Shown: positions 22,295-33,655, numbered from the stretch's first letter. The stretch: 64,000 bases of DNA from Strigamia acuminata (GCA_949358305.1 OX442322.1:3968001-4032000); one strand, 5' to 3'. Translations and numbers: made by a program. Notes: generated from the letters alone by a model not told the origin.

Positions 22295-22807
22295 CTATGC
22301 TTTGCGACAATGGGGACATTTATGAACAAACTTTCCCCATTCTCTTATACAAATGTGGTGAAAAGTATGTCCACACCCTAACATATTAACATTTTCTCCT
22401 ATACAAATTACATTACTACAAATGATACAATCCTTGTTAATATCCTCCAAAAGTATTTTTGGAATTAGTTGCACTGCAGGTGGAACTGCTACATCTGCGG
22501 GTGGAGGTAGTATTTCTGCTAATGGGGCTGCTACATCTGCTGGTGGAGGTAGTATGTTTGCTGCTTGAGGTCCTACATCTGCTGGTGGTTGCAGATATCG
22601 CAACATTTGTTGCTGCTCACTCATTATCAACTCCAATGTCTGAATGTGATTTTGGAGTGATTGAATATGTTCACGCATATTTTCGTTTTCCTCATTTTGC
22701 TGCTGTATGTATTGGAAAACATACCGGAGCTCGCCTGGTCTTGGGATATTCATCATCTGTTGCGGTGGTAGTAATGGTGGTGAATTTGCTGCACGATTTT
22801 CTTCCAT
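22295..22807 (-). CDS. RING-H2 protein, 170 aa (left copy, last residue lost)
   Basis: A minus-strand ORF starting at an ATG with a TATAAAAGG box about 80-90 bp upstream. Residues 28-70 are Gln/Glu-rich and probably coiled coil. Residues 72-116 hold three copies of a PPADV-containing unit. Residues 127-167 form a RING-H2 finger: C127-C130-C145-H147-H150-C153-C164-C167. RING-H2 proteins are usually E3 ubiquitin ligases; the substrate is unknown. Compared with the right copy, the final Trp codon is TAG here, so it ends one residue early, which should not matter. It is convergent with the PC4-like gene across the array. Confidence 0.85.
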   Translation of the reverse strand: MEENRAANSPPLLPPQQMMNIPRPGELRYVFQYIQQQNEENENMREHIQSLQNHIQTLELIMSEQQQMLRYLQPPADVGPQAANILPPPADVAAPLAEILPPPADVAVPPAVQLIPKILLEDINKDCIICSNVICIGENVNMLGCGHTFHHICIREWGKFVHKCPHCRKA

Positions 22808-23843
22808 TATTTCTTCTGAGTGTTCAAATATTTGAAGTGGTGCTCTCTATGTCAAGTTTGTCTATGCTGTAGAGTCTTTAAGTAAACCCTTTTATACCTA
22901 CTCTTGCTGTAAGATCACCTGACACCACCACCACCATTATTCATATTGTTTTGTATGTAGTTGTCATCATTTTCCATTGTTTTCAAAGAATGTGCACTCT
23001 ATTTTTAAACAAAGTTGTTTTTCACAATTGTAGTCCCCCTTAATGACTTTCAGGTGCATGTTTACGTGAAACTATCACCATTATTCAGTGTACATTAGGT
23101 CTAGTTTTTAACATTTTCCTTGTTTTCAAAAATAAAAGTCAACTCTATTTTTAAACAACTTTGTTTTTCACATATATATAGTACTCCTTATTTTACTTGA
23201 AGAGTTTCTTTAGATTTGTTTGAAATGTCTCTCAGAACTCTCTCTAATGACAAACCCAAACTAATCCATTAAATTAATTTATTATTTCCCTTCATCAATT
23301 AATAATTTTTTCTTTCTTTTATCGTTTTTTCTCATTTTTCAACTTTCCTTCAAACAACTTCTAAATTCCACCTACATTTTAAATAACTGAATTTTACAAA
23401 GAAACTAATTTTTTTTTAAATAAATTATACAAAAAGTAACTAAATTTTTAACTAATTTATAGAAGTTTATAGAAACTAAATTCATAAAACTTTTAAAACC
23501 TTTAATTTGCAACAATGTCAGCCTCCAATTATTGAGAATGTGCAGTGATTTTATGACGACAAGTGTTGCGGTGATATCATTTTTAGATCTCTACAGATTT
23601 TTTTAATTGTATAAAATTAATTATCAAGAACTATAAAGGTGTTCTCTAGATATTATAGAAAAAATCAGATAAATCTTCCTTAAAAAAAAAAAAAAAAAAA
23701 AGCAAATCCTCACTCTTATTTCATCTCATTTATTTTTTTTTTAAAGATAAATGGATAACTCAGAGAGAAAAAAAGTACACACATAATTTTCAAACAATAC
23801 AATTATTTAAAGCATCACACAAAATAATAAAAAAAAAAATGAT
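22808..23843. other. Spacer between the RING and membrane-protein genes, left arm
   Basis: AT-rich, with the RING promoter (TATA at about 22889-22896) and poly-A/T tracts. Nothing coding is supported. It is mirrored at 25464-26500. Confidence 0.55.
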
Positions 23844-24354
23844 TCAGTTATCCGGGAAAATTTCCTTTGGGTGGGGCCAAGGAATAAAAGTAGTTGATGA
23901 CATTTCTTTCTTCATCAGAGGTAATACTGCTTCAGGGGCATTCCCGCAAATGCTTTCATCACTTGAAGTCGAGAAAGTAACATCTAAGGAGAAAAAACAA
24001 AGAAAAATTTAAAAAAAAAAAAAAATAATAATAATAATAATAATATTAATAATTTTAAAAGCTGACAGAAAATGTTTTACTTACACCCCATTGCATATCC
24101 AAATATCATTATAAAAAACGAAATAATGGTCATTAAAAGCCATCTCCTCTTGTTGAAAAAAATTGAGCAAGTCTAAACATTTTAAAAAAATAATAATAAT
24201 AATAATAATAATAATTAAAATTCATTGTCTTAAAATTAGTAAAATATCTCACCATCATGCTAATTTTCCTCATAATTTCATTAGAAGAAGAAACTTGTTC
24301 ATCTTCACTCCTTTCAAATTGAGAGAGATTTACCTGAACAGCAATTTCAACCAT
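23844..24354 (-). CDS. Three-exon single-pass membrane protein, 109 aa (left copy)
   Basis: The exons on minus are 24354-24253, 24172-24085 and 23983-23844, with the same GT/AG signals as the right copy. It differs at one visible codon (Lys where the right copy has Glu, in the PLM-x-KE segment). The architecture is described under 24954-25463. Confidence 0.7.
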
Positions 24355-24648
24355 GTCTGATGCATAAAGTTTTAACTATTAGTTTCACTTTTCTAAAATA
24401 ACACAGGAAATACAGGAAAGGTGGGTTAAATATAGAAAAAAAGGGGAGAAATAAAACTTTTATTGATGGAGTAATCTGGTGGTGAAATTCACTTCCACTT
24501 TTATTTTATTTTTTTTTTTTTACAAAATTCAGAATATTTCATCTAAAATCATCCAAATATGATAAAATTTCGTAATATTTCATCTATTTTCAACTAATTA
24601 TAATAAAAATCGTAATATTTTATGTAATTCCATCCAAAATTTGATAAA

Positions 24649-24659
24649 ATATTATGAGC
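24649..24659. other. Centre (spacer) of the palindrome
   Basis: ATATTATGAGC, 11 nt not shared between arms, flanked by GATAAA and TTTATC. Such a short asymmetric loop fits a fold-back replication product. Confidence 0.9.
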
Positions 24660-24953
24660 TTTATCAAATTTTGGATGGAATTACATAAAATATTACGATT
24701 TTTATTATAATTAGTTGAAAATAGATGAAATATTACAAAATTTTATCATATTTGGATGATTTTAGATGAAATATTCTGAATTTTGTAAAAAAAAAAAAAT
24801 AAAATAAAAGTGGAAGTGAATTTCACCACCAGATTACTCCATCAATAAAAGTTTTATTTCTCCCCTTTTTTTCTATATTTAACCCACCTTTCCTGTATTT
24901 CCTGTGTTATTTTAGAAAAGTGGAACTAATAGTTAAAACTTTATGCATCAGAC

Positions 24954-25463
24954 ATGGTTGAAATTGCTGTTCAGGTAAATCTCTCTCAATTTGAAAGGAG
25001 TGAAGATGAACAAGTTTCTTCTTCTAATGAAATTATGAGGAAAATTAGCATGATGGTGAGATATTTTACTAATTCTAAGACAATGAATTTTAATTATTAT
25101 TATTATTATTATTATTATTTTTTTAAAATGTTTAGACTTGCTCAATTTTTTTCAACAAGAGGAGATGGCTTTTAATGACCATTATTTCGTTTTTTATAAT
25201 GATATTTGGATATGCAATGGGGTGTAAGTAAAACATTTTCTGTCAGCTTTTAAAATTATTAATATTATTATTATTATTATTATTTTTTTTTTTTTTAAAT
25301 TTCTCTTTGTTTTTTCTCCTTAGATGTTACTTTCTCGACTTCAAGTGATGAAAGCATTTGCGGGAATGCCCCTGAAGCAGTATTACCTCTGATGGAGAAA
25401 GAAATGTCATCAACTACTTTTATTCCTTGGCCCCACCCAAAGGAAATTTTCCCGGATAACTGA
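24954..25463 (+). CDS. Three-exon single-pass membrane protein, 109 aa (right copy)
   Basis: Exon 1 is 24954-25055 (ATG; donor ATG|GTGAGA). Exon 2 is 25136-25223 (acceptor TTTAG; donor GGT|GTAAGT). Exon 3 is 25324-25463 (acceptor CTCCTTAG; TGA). Phases 0 and 1 join into 109 codons. Residues 1-34 are polar with Ser/Glu clusters. After NKRRW a hydrophobic helix runs from about residue 45 to 62 (LLMTIISFFIMIFGYAMG). The remaining 46 residues hold one Cys and end in a Pro-rich tail. With basic residues before the helix and no signal peptide, a type II orientation is likely. The family is not recognised. Unspliced reading gives only a Tyr-repeat artefact from intron 1. The gene points outward from the palindrome centre, back to back with its mirror copy. 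Confidence 0.72.
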
Positions 25464-26500
25464 ATCATTTTTTTTTTATTATTTTGTGTGATGCTTTAAA
25501 TAATTGTATTGTTTGAAAATTATGTGTGTACTTTTTTTCTCTCTGAGTTATCCATTTATCTTTAAAAAAAAAAAATAAATGAGATGAAATAAGAGTGAGG
25601 ATTTGCTTTTTTTTTTTTTTTTTTTTAAGGAAGATTTATCTGATTTTTTCTATAATATCTAGAGAACACCTTTATAGTTCTTGATAATTAATTTTATACA
25701 ATTAAAAAAATCTGTAGAGATCTAAAAATGATATCACCGCAACACTTGTCGTCATAAAATCACTGCACATTCTCAATAATTGGAGGCTGACATTGTTGCA
25801 AATTAAAGGTTTTAAAAGTTTTATGAATTTAGTTTTTATAAACTTCTATAAATTAGTTAAAAATTTAGTTACTTTTTGTATAATTTATTTAAAAAAAAAT
25901 TAGTTTCTTTGTAAAATTCAGTTATTTAAAATGTAGGTGGAATTTAGAAGTTGTTTGAAGGAAAGTTGAAAAATGAGAAAAAACGATAAAAGAAAGAAAA
26001 AATTATTAATTGATGAAGGGAAATAATAAATTAATTTAATGGATTAGTTTGGGTTTGTCATTAGAGAGAGTTCTGAGAGACATTTCAAACAAATCTAAAG
26101 AAACTCTTCAAGTAAAATAAGGAGTACTATATATATGTGAAAAACAAAGTTGTTTAAAAATAGAGTTGACTTTTATTTTTGAAAACAAGGAAAATGTTAA
26201 AAACTAGACCTAATGTACACTGAATAATGGTGATAGTTTCACGTAAACATGCACCTGAAAGTCATTAAGGGGGACTACAATTGTGAAAAACAACTTTGTT
26301 TAAAAATAGAGTGCACATTCTTTGAAAACAATGGAAAATGATGACAACTACATACAAAACAATATGAATAATGGTGGTGGTGGTGTCAGGTAATCTTACA
26401 GCAAGAGTAGGTATAAAAGGGTTTACTTAAAGACTCTACAGCATAGACAAACTTGACATAGAGAGCACCACTTCAAATATTTGAACACTCAGAAGAAATA
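25464..26500. other. Spacer between the membrane-protein and RING genes, right arm
   Basis: Mirror of 22808-23843. It contains the TATAAAAGG box at 26412-26420 for the RING gene; otherwise AT-rich with no supported gene. Confidence 0.55.
26412..26420 (+). promoter_or_regulatory. TATA box of the right RING gene
   Basis: TATAAAAGG, 89 bp ahead of the ATG at 26501, a good match to a metazoan core promoter at a usual distance. Confidence 0.6.
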
Positions 26501-27016
26501 ATGGAAGAAAATCGTGCAGCAAATTCACCACCATTACTACCACCGCAACAGATGATGAATATCCCAAGACCAGGCGAGCTCCGGTATGTTTTCCAATACA
26601 TACAGCAGCAAAATGAGGAAAACGAAAATATGCGTGAACATATTCAATCACTCCAAAATCACATTCAGACATTGGAGTTGATAATGAGTGAGCAGCAACA
26701 AATGTTGCGATATCTGCAACCACCAGCAGATGTAGGACCTCAAGCAGCAAACATACTACCTCCACCAGCAGATGTAGCAGCCCCATTAGCAGAAATACTA
26801 CCTCCACCCGCAGATGTAGCAGTTCCACCTGCAGTGCAACTAATTCCAAAAATACTTTTGGAGGATATTAACAAGGATTGTATCATTTGTAGTAATGTAA
26901 TTTGTATAGGAGAAAATGTTAATATGTTAGGGTGTGGACATACTTTTCACCACATTTGTATAAGAGAATGGGGAAAGTTTGTTCATAAATGTCCCCATTG
27001 TCGCAAAGCATGGTAA
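26501..27016 (+). CDS. RING-H2 protein, 171 aa (right copy, complete)
   Basis: Same protein as 22295-22807 but ending CRKAW before TAA. All eight zinc ligands of the RING-H2 finger are present. Its 3' end faces the tandem array, where the right PC4-like copy also ends. Confidence 0.87.
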   Translation: MEENRAANSPPLLPPQQMMNIPRPGELRYVFQYIQQQNEENENMREHIQSLQNHIQTLELIMSEQQQMLRYLQPPADVGPQAANILPPPADVAAPLAEILPPPADVAVPPAVQLIPKILLEDINKDCIICSNVICIGENVNMLGCGHTFHHICIREWGKFVHKCPHCRKAW

Positions 27017-27199
27017 AAATTATAAAAAATAAATTTTGTCATTTTAAAATCCATTATTTATTTTTTTTTTTATTTTTTTTTTATTTTTTTACTTTTATTT
27101 TTAATCATTATTTCCCAGCAGTGAAAGTTCTGAGTGACATTTCAATCAAATCTAAGAGAAATCAACAAATTATCAGTTTAATCTATAAATTATGAAGTA

Positions 27200-30185
27200 A
27201 AAATTGATTAAGTATTTGCTTCATTTTGAATAAATGTTGAATCATTTTTGATTAAGTTTTGAAACATTCGATTAAGTTTTGGAATCAGTTTTGATTCATT
27301 TGATTAAGTATTTGTTTCATTACAATTAAGTTTTGATTCAGTTTTGATTTCATTTCGATTAAGTTTTGATTGAGATTTGTTTTCATTTTGATTAAGTTTT
27401 GATTAAGTATTTGTTTCATTTCAATTAAAGTTTTGATTGAGTTTTGATTTCATTCAGATTAAGTTTTGATTAAGTATTTGTTTCATTACGATTAAGTTTT
27501 GATTAAGTATTTGTTTTATTTCGATTAAGTTTTGATTGAGTTTTGATTCATTTGATTAAGTTTTGATTTATTTTGTTTAAGTTTTGAATCATTTTTGATT
27601 CATTTTGATTAAGTTTTGAATTAGTTTTGATTCATTTTGTTTCATTTTGATTAAGTTTTGATTGACTATTTGTATCATTACGATTAAGTTTTGAATGAGT
27701 TTTGATTTCATTTCGATTCAGTTTTGATTGAGATTTGACTTCATTTGGATTAAGTTTTGATTAAGTTTTGATTTATTTTGTTTTAGTTTTGATTTCATTT
27801 GTTTAAGTTTTGATTTCATTTGTTTAAGTTTTGATTTCATTTGTTTAAGTTTTAATTTCATTTGTTTAAGTTTTGATTTCATTTGTTTAAGTTTTGATTT
27901 TATTTGTTTAAGTTTTGATTTTATTTGGATTTAGTTTTGAATGTGATTTGATTTCATTTTGATTAAGTTTTGATTCCATTTGGATTTAGTTTTGATTTCA
28001 TTTGTTTAAGTTTTGATTTCATTTTTTTTTTTTTTTTTTTTTTTATTTATTTTGATTAAGTATTTGTTTCATTTGAAATTTTGATTCCTTTTTTATTTAT
28101 TTGATTTATTTTGATTAAGTTTTGATTTTATTTGTTTAAGTTTTGATTTCATTTGGATTTAGTTTTGATTTTATTTGGATTTAGTTTTGATTTCATTTGG
28201 ATTTAGTTTTGATTTCATTTAGATTTAGTTTTGATTTCATTTGGATTTAGTTTTGATTTATTTTGTTTAAGTTTTGATTTGATTTCATTAAGTTTTGATT
28301 TGATTTCATTAAGTTTTGATTTGATTTCATTAAGTTTTGATATATTTTGATTAAGTTTTGATAAATTTTAAATCACTTTTGATTCATTTGAAATCACTTT
28401 GATTCAATTTGATTTCGTTTTGAATCAGTTTTGATTGATTTTGATTAAGTTTTGAAACATTTTTGATTCATTTTGATTAAGTTTTGAATCAGTTTTGTTT
28501 CATTTTGATAAAGTTTTGAAACAATTTTGATTCAGTTTGATTAAGTTTTGATTTCTTTTGTTTAAGTTTTGATTTCATTTCATTAAGTTTTGATTTCATT
28601 TCATTAAGTTTTGATTTCATTTCATTAAGTTTTGATATATTTTGATTAAGTTTTGATAAATTTTAAATCACTTTTGAATCATTTGAAATCACTTTGATTC
28701 AATTTGATTTTGTTTTGAATCAGTTTTGATTGATTTTGATTAAGTTTTGAAACATTTTTGATTCATTTTGATTAAGTTTTGAATCAGTTTTGTTTCATTT
28801 TGATAAAGTTTTGAAACAATTTTGATTCAGTTTGATTAAGTTTTGATTTCTTTTTTTTTTTTTTTTTTTTTTTTATTTATTTTGATTAAGTATTTGTTTC
28901 ATTTGAAATTTTGATTCCTTTTTTATTTATTTGATTTATTTTGATTAAGTTTTGATTTTATTTGTTTAAGTTTTGATTTCATTTTGATTTAGTTTTGATT
29001 TCATTTGGATTTAGTTTTGATTTTATTTGGATTTAGTTTTGATTTCATTTGGATTTAGTTTTGATTTCATTTAGATTCAGTTTTGATTTCATTTGGATTT
29101 AGTTTTGATTTATTTTGTTTAAGTTTTGATTTGATTTCATTAAGTTTTGATTTGATTTCATTAAGTTTTGATATATTTTGATTAAGTTTTGATAAATTTT
29201 AAATCACTTTTGATTCATTTGAAATCACTTTGATTCAATTTGATTTCGTTTTGAATCAGTTTTGATTGATTTTGATTAAGTTTTGAAACATTTTTGATTC
29301 ATTTTGATTAAGTTTTGAATCAGTTTTGTTTCATTTTGAATCAGTTTTGAAACAATTTTGATTCAGTTTGATTAAGTTTTGATTTCTTTTGTTTAAGTTT
29401 TGATTTCATTTCATTAAGTTTTGATTTCATTTCATTAAGTTTTGATTTCATTTCATTAAGTTTTGATATATTTTGATTAAGTTTTGATAAATTTTAAATC
29501 ACTTTTGATTCATTTGAAATCACTTTGATTCAATTTGATTTCGTTTTGAATCAGTTTTGATTGATTTTGATTAAGTTTTGAAACATTTTTGATTCATTTT
29601 GATTAAGTTTTGAATCAGTTTTGTTTCATTTTGATAAAGTTTTGAAACAATTTTGATTCAGTTTGATTAAGTTTTGATTTCTTTTGTTTAAGTTTTGATT
29701 TCATTTCATTAAGTTTTGATTTCATTTCATTAAGTTTTGATTTGATTTCATTAAGTTTTGATTTCATTTCATTAAGTTTTGATATATTTTAATTAAATTT
29801 TGATAAATTTTAAATCACTTTTGATTCATTTGAAATCACTTTGATTCATTTTGATTTCGTTTTGAATCAGTTTTGATTGATTTTGATTCATTTGATTAAG
29901 TTTTGATTTCTTTTGTTTAAGTTTTGAATCATTTTTGATTCATTTTGATTAAGTATTTGTTTCATTCAAATTTTCATTCTTTTTTTTTATTCATTTTGAT
30001 TCATTAAGATTGAGTTTTGATCATATTTTGATTCATTTTGAATGAGTTTTGATCATATTTTGATTCAATTTATATCGCTTTTGATTCATTTTAAATCACC
30101 TTTGATTCATTTTAAATCACTTTGATTCATTTTAAATCACTTTTGATTTATTTTAAAGCACTTTTGATTCATTTAAAATTACTCA
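27200..30185. repeat. AT-rich tandem array, right arm (about 3.0 kb)
   Basis: Complement of the left array (TTTTGATTAAG words). It contains a duplicated block of about 0.8 kb, recognised from two poly-T tracts followed by the same segment (28021 and 28853), which accounts for most of the arm length difference. Confidence 0.9.
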
Positions 30186-30767
30186 CCATCTGTAGAATCA
30201 GGAAGAGGTTCAATGTGTTGTCGTGTCATAATATCATAACACCAACGGGTTGAGTTTGGGTGGGTATGATCCGCTCGATTAGATCCAATTGAATAGAGTT
30301 CCAATATTCACTTGAAAGTAGTTGTGTTCTCAGCAAAATGTGATGCGTAACAATAGATTGCTATGGACTCCTGTTAACACAGTGAATGGTACACCAGCTC
30401 AAACTCCTCATGCAGTTCATTAGTCTTCATGCAACGTAAGTGCTGCACAGGTTACTCGTTTTCATTCACATAACCTCAAGCTGCTCGCGCACCTACTAGT
30501 GAGAAATCATAGAAACAATATATGCATACATGATATTACAGTTTATGCTGTATTTCAAAGGAAGAGATATGCATTATTATGTTAAAAAAAAAAAAGGAGA
30601 CTACAACCCCAATTCAATGGTAGAATGAAAATAAAGCAATTTTATCGCTAACTTATAATTAATATAAAGTAGAAATATGTACAAAAAATCTAAACAAAAA
30701 GTATACAATTTCCATTATATCAATACAAATAACAAATTAAGTAGAAATCTAATCTTCATCATTTTCA
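30186..30767. other. Downstream region of the right PC4-like copy
   Basis: Mirror of 19337-19917; no supported gene. Confidence 0.5.
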
Positions 30768-31277
30768 TCAGAAAACACGAGATGTGGTTGAAGTTTCAAT
30801 TCCAGTTGCAGCAGGTGTTTCCTCCTCATCAAATGGGTTACAATCTTGCAGCTTTGCCAATGCCACATCAATGGTTGAAAATATATATGATTTATACATC
30901 AAGAGTTGACGCCATTGATCAATAGGAAGAATAATAAACATTCCTGGGATACAAGAACACCATATCTTCATGGATACAACTGCAGTTTTTGACTTGCTTA
31001 TGCTAACTAATACACCACCACAGTCAATAGATGATGATGTTTTCATTGGATTGTTTTTCATAGATGAAAGTTCGCTTGAAATCTGCTCCCAATGGTTCAC
31101 GAAATCATAAAATAATGACGTATTCATAGCCATACCTTCACAACTAGGATAAAGTTTTCCATTCGAGCAAGATTAAAAACGTCTCGGGTGGATAAAAACA
31201 GTTGACAAAAATGAGGTGATTTGGCAATAATTCTCCCCACCAAGTGAGAGGATTCTGCTGCTTGTAGTAGTACACAT
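30768..31277 (-). pseudogene. PC4-like candidate, right copy with premature stop
   Basis: Mirror of 18827-19336. Codon 35 is CAA in the left copy (18929-18931) but TAA here (31173-31175), so the full protein is not made. Reinitiation at a later ATG (31133) would give 121 residues that still cover the PC4-like region. Confidence 0.8.
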
Positions 31278-31857
31278 GGCTAGTTTGTGAAAGAAATGGT
31301 GAGTATCCCAAAATGCGATGGAAGAAGTGAAGAGAAGTGTGTAGGAAATTGCAGGTATATATACATTACTAGTTTCTCACGGGTTAGGATGTCAAGCCAA
31401 TAATATCCTTCCTTTGGTTTAAAGTAGCCTTTGGGTTCATTGAAAATTTAGGAAAAACAACAACATGATACATAAGTAAAGAAAAACAACAATAACAAAT
31501 AATAGTCTAGGACACAATGATCAAATGATAAGTCTAATTGAATGATGATACCAGGGTCCTTTGAAAATTTGGGAAAAACATCAACAGGGCACTTAAGTAA
31601 AGAAAAACACCAATAACAAATAACAGTCTAGGATACAAAGATCAAATGATAAGACTAATTGATTGATGATTCCAAGTGATCAAAGATGACTAGCCAATAA
31701 TATCCTGCCTTTAGTTAAAAGTAACCTAAGGGTCCTTTGAATTTTGGGAAAAACAACGAGGCACTTAAGTAAAGTAAAACAACAATAACAAATAATAGAC
31801 TAAGACACAATGATCTAATGATCTAATTGATTGAAGCAATTAGTCACCCCCACTTAG

Positions 31858-31950
31858 CTCTCCCCTTATCTCCCCCTCCACTTATCTCCCCCTCCCCTTA
31901 TCTCCCCCTCCTCTTATCTCCCCCTCCCCTTATCTCCCCCTCCCCACTTA
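31858..31950 (-). repeat. G-rich terminal repeat, right end (C-rich on plus)
   Basis: The mirror copy of 18158-18245 with single-base differences. The G-rich strand again has its 5' end at the element terminus. Confidence 0.85.
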
Positions 31951-32017
31951 ACCCTCACCACCCCCACCCCCCCCTCACCACCAACCACTGGCCCAGGATC
32001 CCCACAAACCCACTACT

Positions 32018-32598
32018 CGCATGTATTCCGAGAGAAGTTGTTCGGCCACTAGAACGGGCTTGAACTTGTCATCCGGCCAATGATATATGGCAAACGAAAC
32101 TTGAGAATATTCTGGAGGAAGACGATGGAGGTATTGGTACGCATGGTGGATATCTGATACCTCCTCTTGGACGGATTTAAGTTGGCTGACATGGTAGTCG
32201 ACGCGGGCGATGAAATCCGCCATTTCCTCGTTCGGTTGGAGACGAAGCGCAAGGAAATCCCAGCGCATCGCGGCTTGACGCGCGCGAGAGCTGGGAGCGT
32301 AGATCTGGGCCAACTTATCCCAAGATTGTTTGGGAGTGTCACAATTATCGAGGACTGACTTTTTCGCCTCCGAAACAAAACAGTAAATCAGGCCAAGCGC
32401 CTTGTCCTTTTTGCGCTGGTATTTCACTTTTTCTTTGTCCGATGCGGTTTTCAAATATTTGAGTTCGTCGGTTTCCGTTACGTGGTGCCATAGTCCTTCT
32501 GCTTTGAGGAGCATTCGCATGCTCCTCTGCCATGAGTCATAGTTCCCCACAGCAAGCACGGGCACTCTGCCGCTGTTCGGATCGCTCACTTTCTGCAT
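32018..32598 (-). pseudogene. Copia-3 gag, N-terminal half
   Basis: Starting at the ATG 32598, it reads a UBN2-type gag collinear with copia-2 (NYDSWQRSMRMLLKAEGLWHH, QAAMRWDFLALRL, NEEMADFIARVDYHV, FAIYHWP and AEQLLSEYM). No internal stop is seen. It stops at the CGCATG duplication where the palindrome begins. The frame resumes at 18086 on the other side. Confidence 0.87.
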
Positions 32599-33133
32599 GA
32601 TGGTGGCAGCAAAGGCGACACAAAACACGAAAAATCACACAAGCGACGAGAGTGGTATTGGCGCACTAAATTCGAAGCACAGATAAACACGAAGCACTTC
32701 ACCGACACACACTTTCCCTCGTGGTTCAATGCGGAAACCGAGATGGGGCGATTCCTTCTGAAGGAATCAGAAAACCCCCGATAGCCAGTCTGAGAGGGTC
32801 CGACCGGTTGCCTGGAACCGCGGGAAACCTCACTTGTACCTCGACAAGCACTATCGGGGAATACAACGACGCTTGCCCGGATTCGAGCGAAGGGCGCCGA
32901 GGATTCTAAATGTCCCACACCAAAATCCCCCTTAAATCTAACAATAATAATAATACGACCCTGAAAAATAAAGAAGGCGAAATGGAGATTCTGTGTGGGC
33001 TGGTCACCACACCGTCGTGTAGAAAACACGGGTTTGCTCGCTTTTCTCGAAAAAGCGGCTGAAAAGCGCATTCGACTTGAATAAATCGAGGAAAAATCCA
33101 AAAATCGTCAAAAAATAAGTAAATCGACGATAC
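32599..33133 (-). other. Copia-3 leader
   Basis: About 0.5 kb between gag and the presumed LTR. I did not find an initiator-Met primer-binding site, so the boundary is approximate. Confidence 0.45.
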
Positions 33134-33655
33134 TGTAGACACACCGGGGTGAATACAGCGGGTTTTGCCCGTTTCTAGATGAGAACACGCCTCGTCGGCG
33201 GTGTCGAGTCGAATCTCGAAGAAAATCCACGTCGGTGACAAATTCAGCCGTGCAGAAGCACTTATATGCCGGCAAATAAACTCAAGTGGTTTAACAAAAG
33301 ATAAAAACACGGTTTAATAAATAATAACTTACAAATAGTTTATTTTGAATTGGAGAAACACTGAAGAGGCGAGCACACCTGTGCAGCGCCATCTTGGATT
33401 CAAGAGAGTGTGAGAAGCGACACCTTGTGTCGCAATACAACATTACAAATTAGGAAAATAGTCAAAGTAACTTCCAAAACTAACAAATGCATGGTGCCTC
33501 TTGCTAAAATACATAAACAATGACTAAATGACCAAAATATGATAAACAACTGAAAAGATCGGTAAATAAGCGATAATTGAGAAATACACTGGGAAAATGA
33601 TAATTCAAGCCGAATCTATCTTACATTGACCACAAACACGGTCCGTAGACCAACA
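33134..33655 (-). repeat. Copia-3 5' LTR (left boundary uncertain)
   Basis: It ends in ACCAACA at 33655, exactly where copia-4 coding sequence starts on the plus strand. It resembles the copia-2 LTR in its middle (TTACAAATAG, GAGAAACACT and AAATACACTGGGAAAATGATAA). The TGTAGACACACC at 33134 is the likely inner end. It contains CCAAGATGGC on the minus strand (33388-33397). Confidence 0.6.

Larger units (their letters stand above)
18087..24648 (+). repeat. Left arm of the palindrome
   Basis: 6,562 bp, the reverse complement of 24660-32017. Near the centre, position x pairs with 49308 minus x without indels; for example 24253-24354 pairs with 24954-25055. Confidence 0.95.
18087..32017. mobile_element. 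13.9-kb palindromic Polinton/Maverick-like element inserted in copia-3 gag
   Basis: The left arm 18087-24648 and right arm 24660-32017 are reverse complements around an 11-nt spacer. Both outer ends begin 5'-AGTAGTGGG, and the flanks carry the 6-bp duplication CGCATG (18081-18086 and 32018-32023) within copia-3 gag. A 6-bp duplication and 5'-AG ends are known Polinton hallmarks; family assignment rests on these. Each arm holds a PC4-like candidate gene, a large AT-rich tandem array, a RING-H2 gene and a three-exon membrane-protein gene, in mirror order. No protein-primed polymerase, integrase, packaging ATPase, protease or capsid gene is seen. The arms differ by about 0.8 kb, mostly in the array, plus scattered point changes. 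The element must have been mobilised in trans. Confidence 0.75.
24660..32017 (-). repeat. Right arm of the palindrome
   Basis: 7,358 bp, about 0.8 kb longer than the left arm because of a duplicated block in its tandem array (poly-T tracts at about 28021 and 28853 against a single one in the left arm). Confidence 0.95.

Noticed and set aside
24133-24354. ORF with a run of tyrosines (and its mirror at 24954-25175)
   Set aside because: The Tyr run is an ATT/TAT repeat inside an intron; splicing gives a coherent protein instead.
18087-32017. The palindrome as a fold-back sequencing or assembly artefact
   Set aside because: An artefact would mirror the flanks as well. Here the flanks are different, collinear halves of one gag gene separated by a 6-bp duplication. 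The arms differ in length by about 0.8 kb and at point positions, and the central 11 nt are asymmetric.
33134-33443. A precise primer-binding site for copia-3
   Set aside because: I could not find an initiator-Met or other clear tRNA match next to the candidate LTR edge, so the edge is left approximate.
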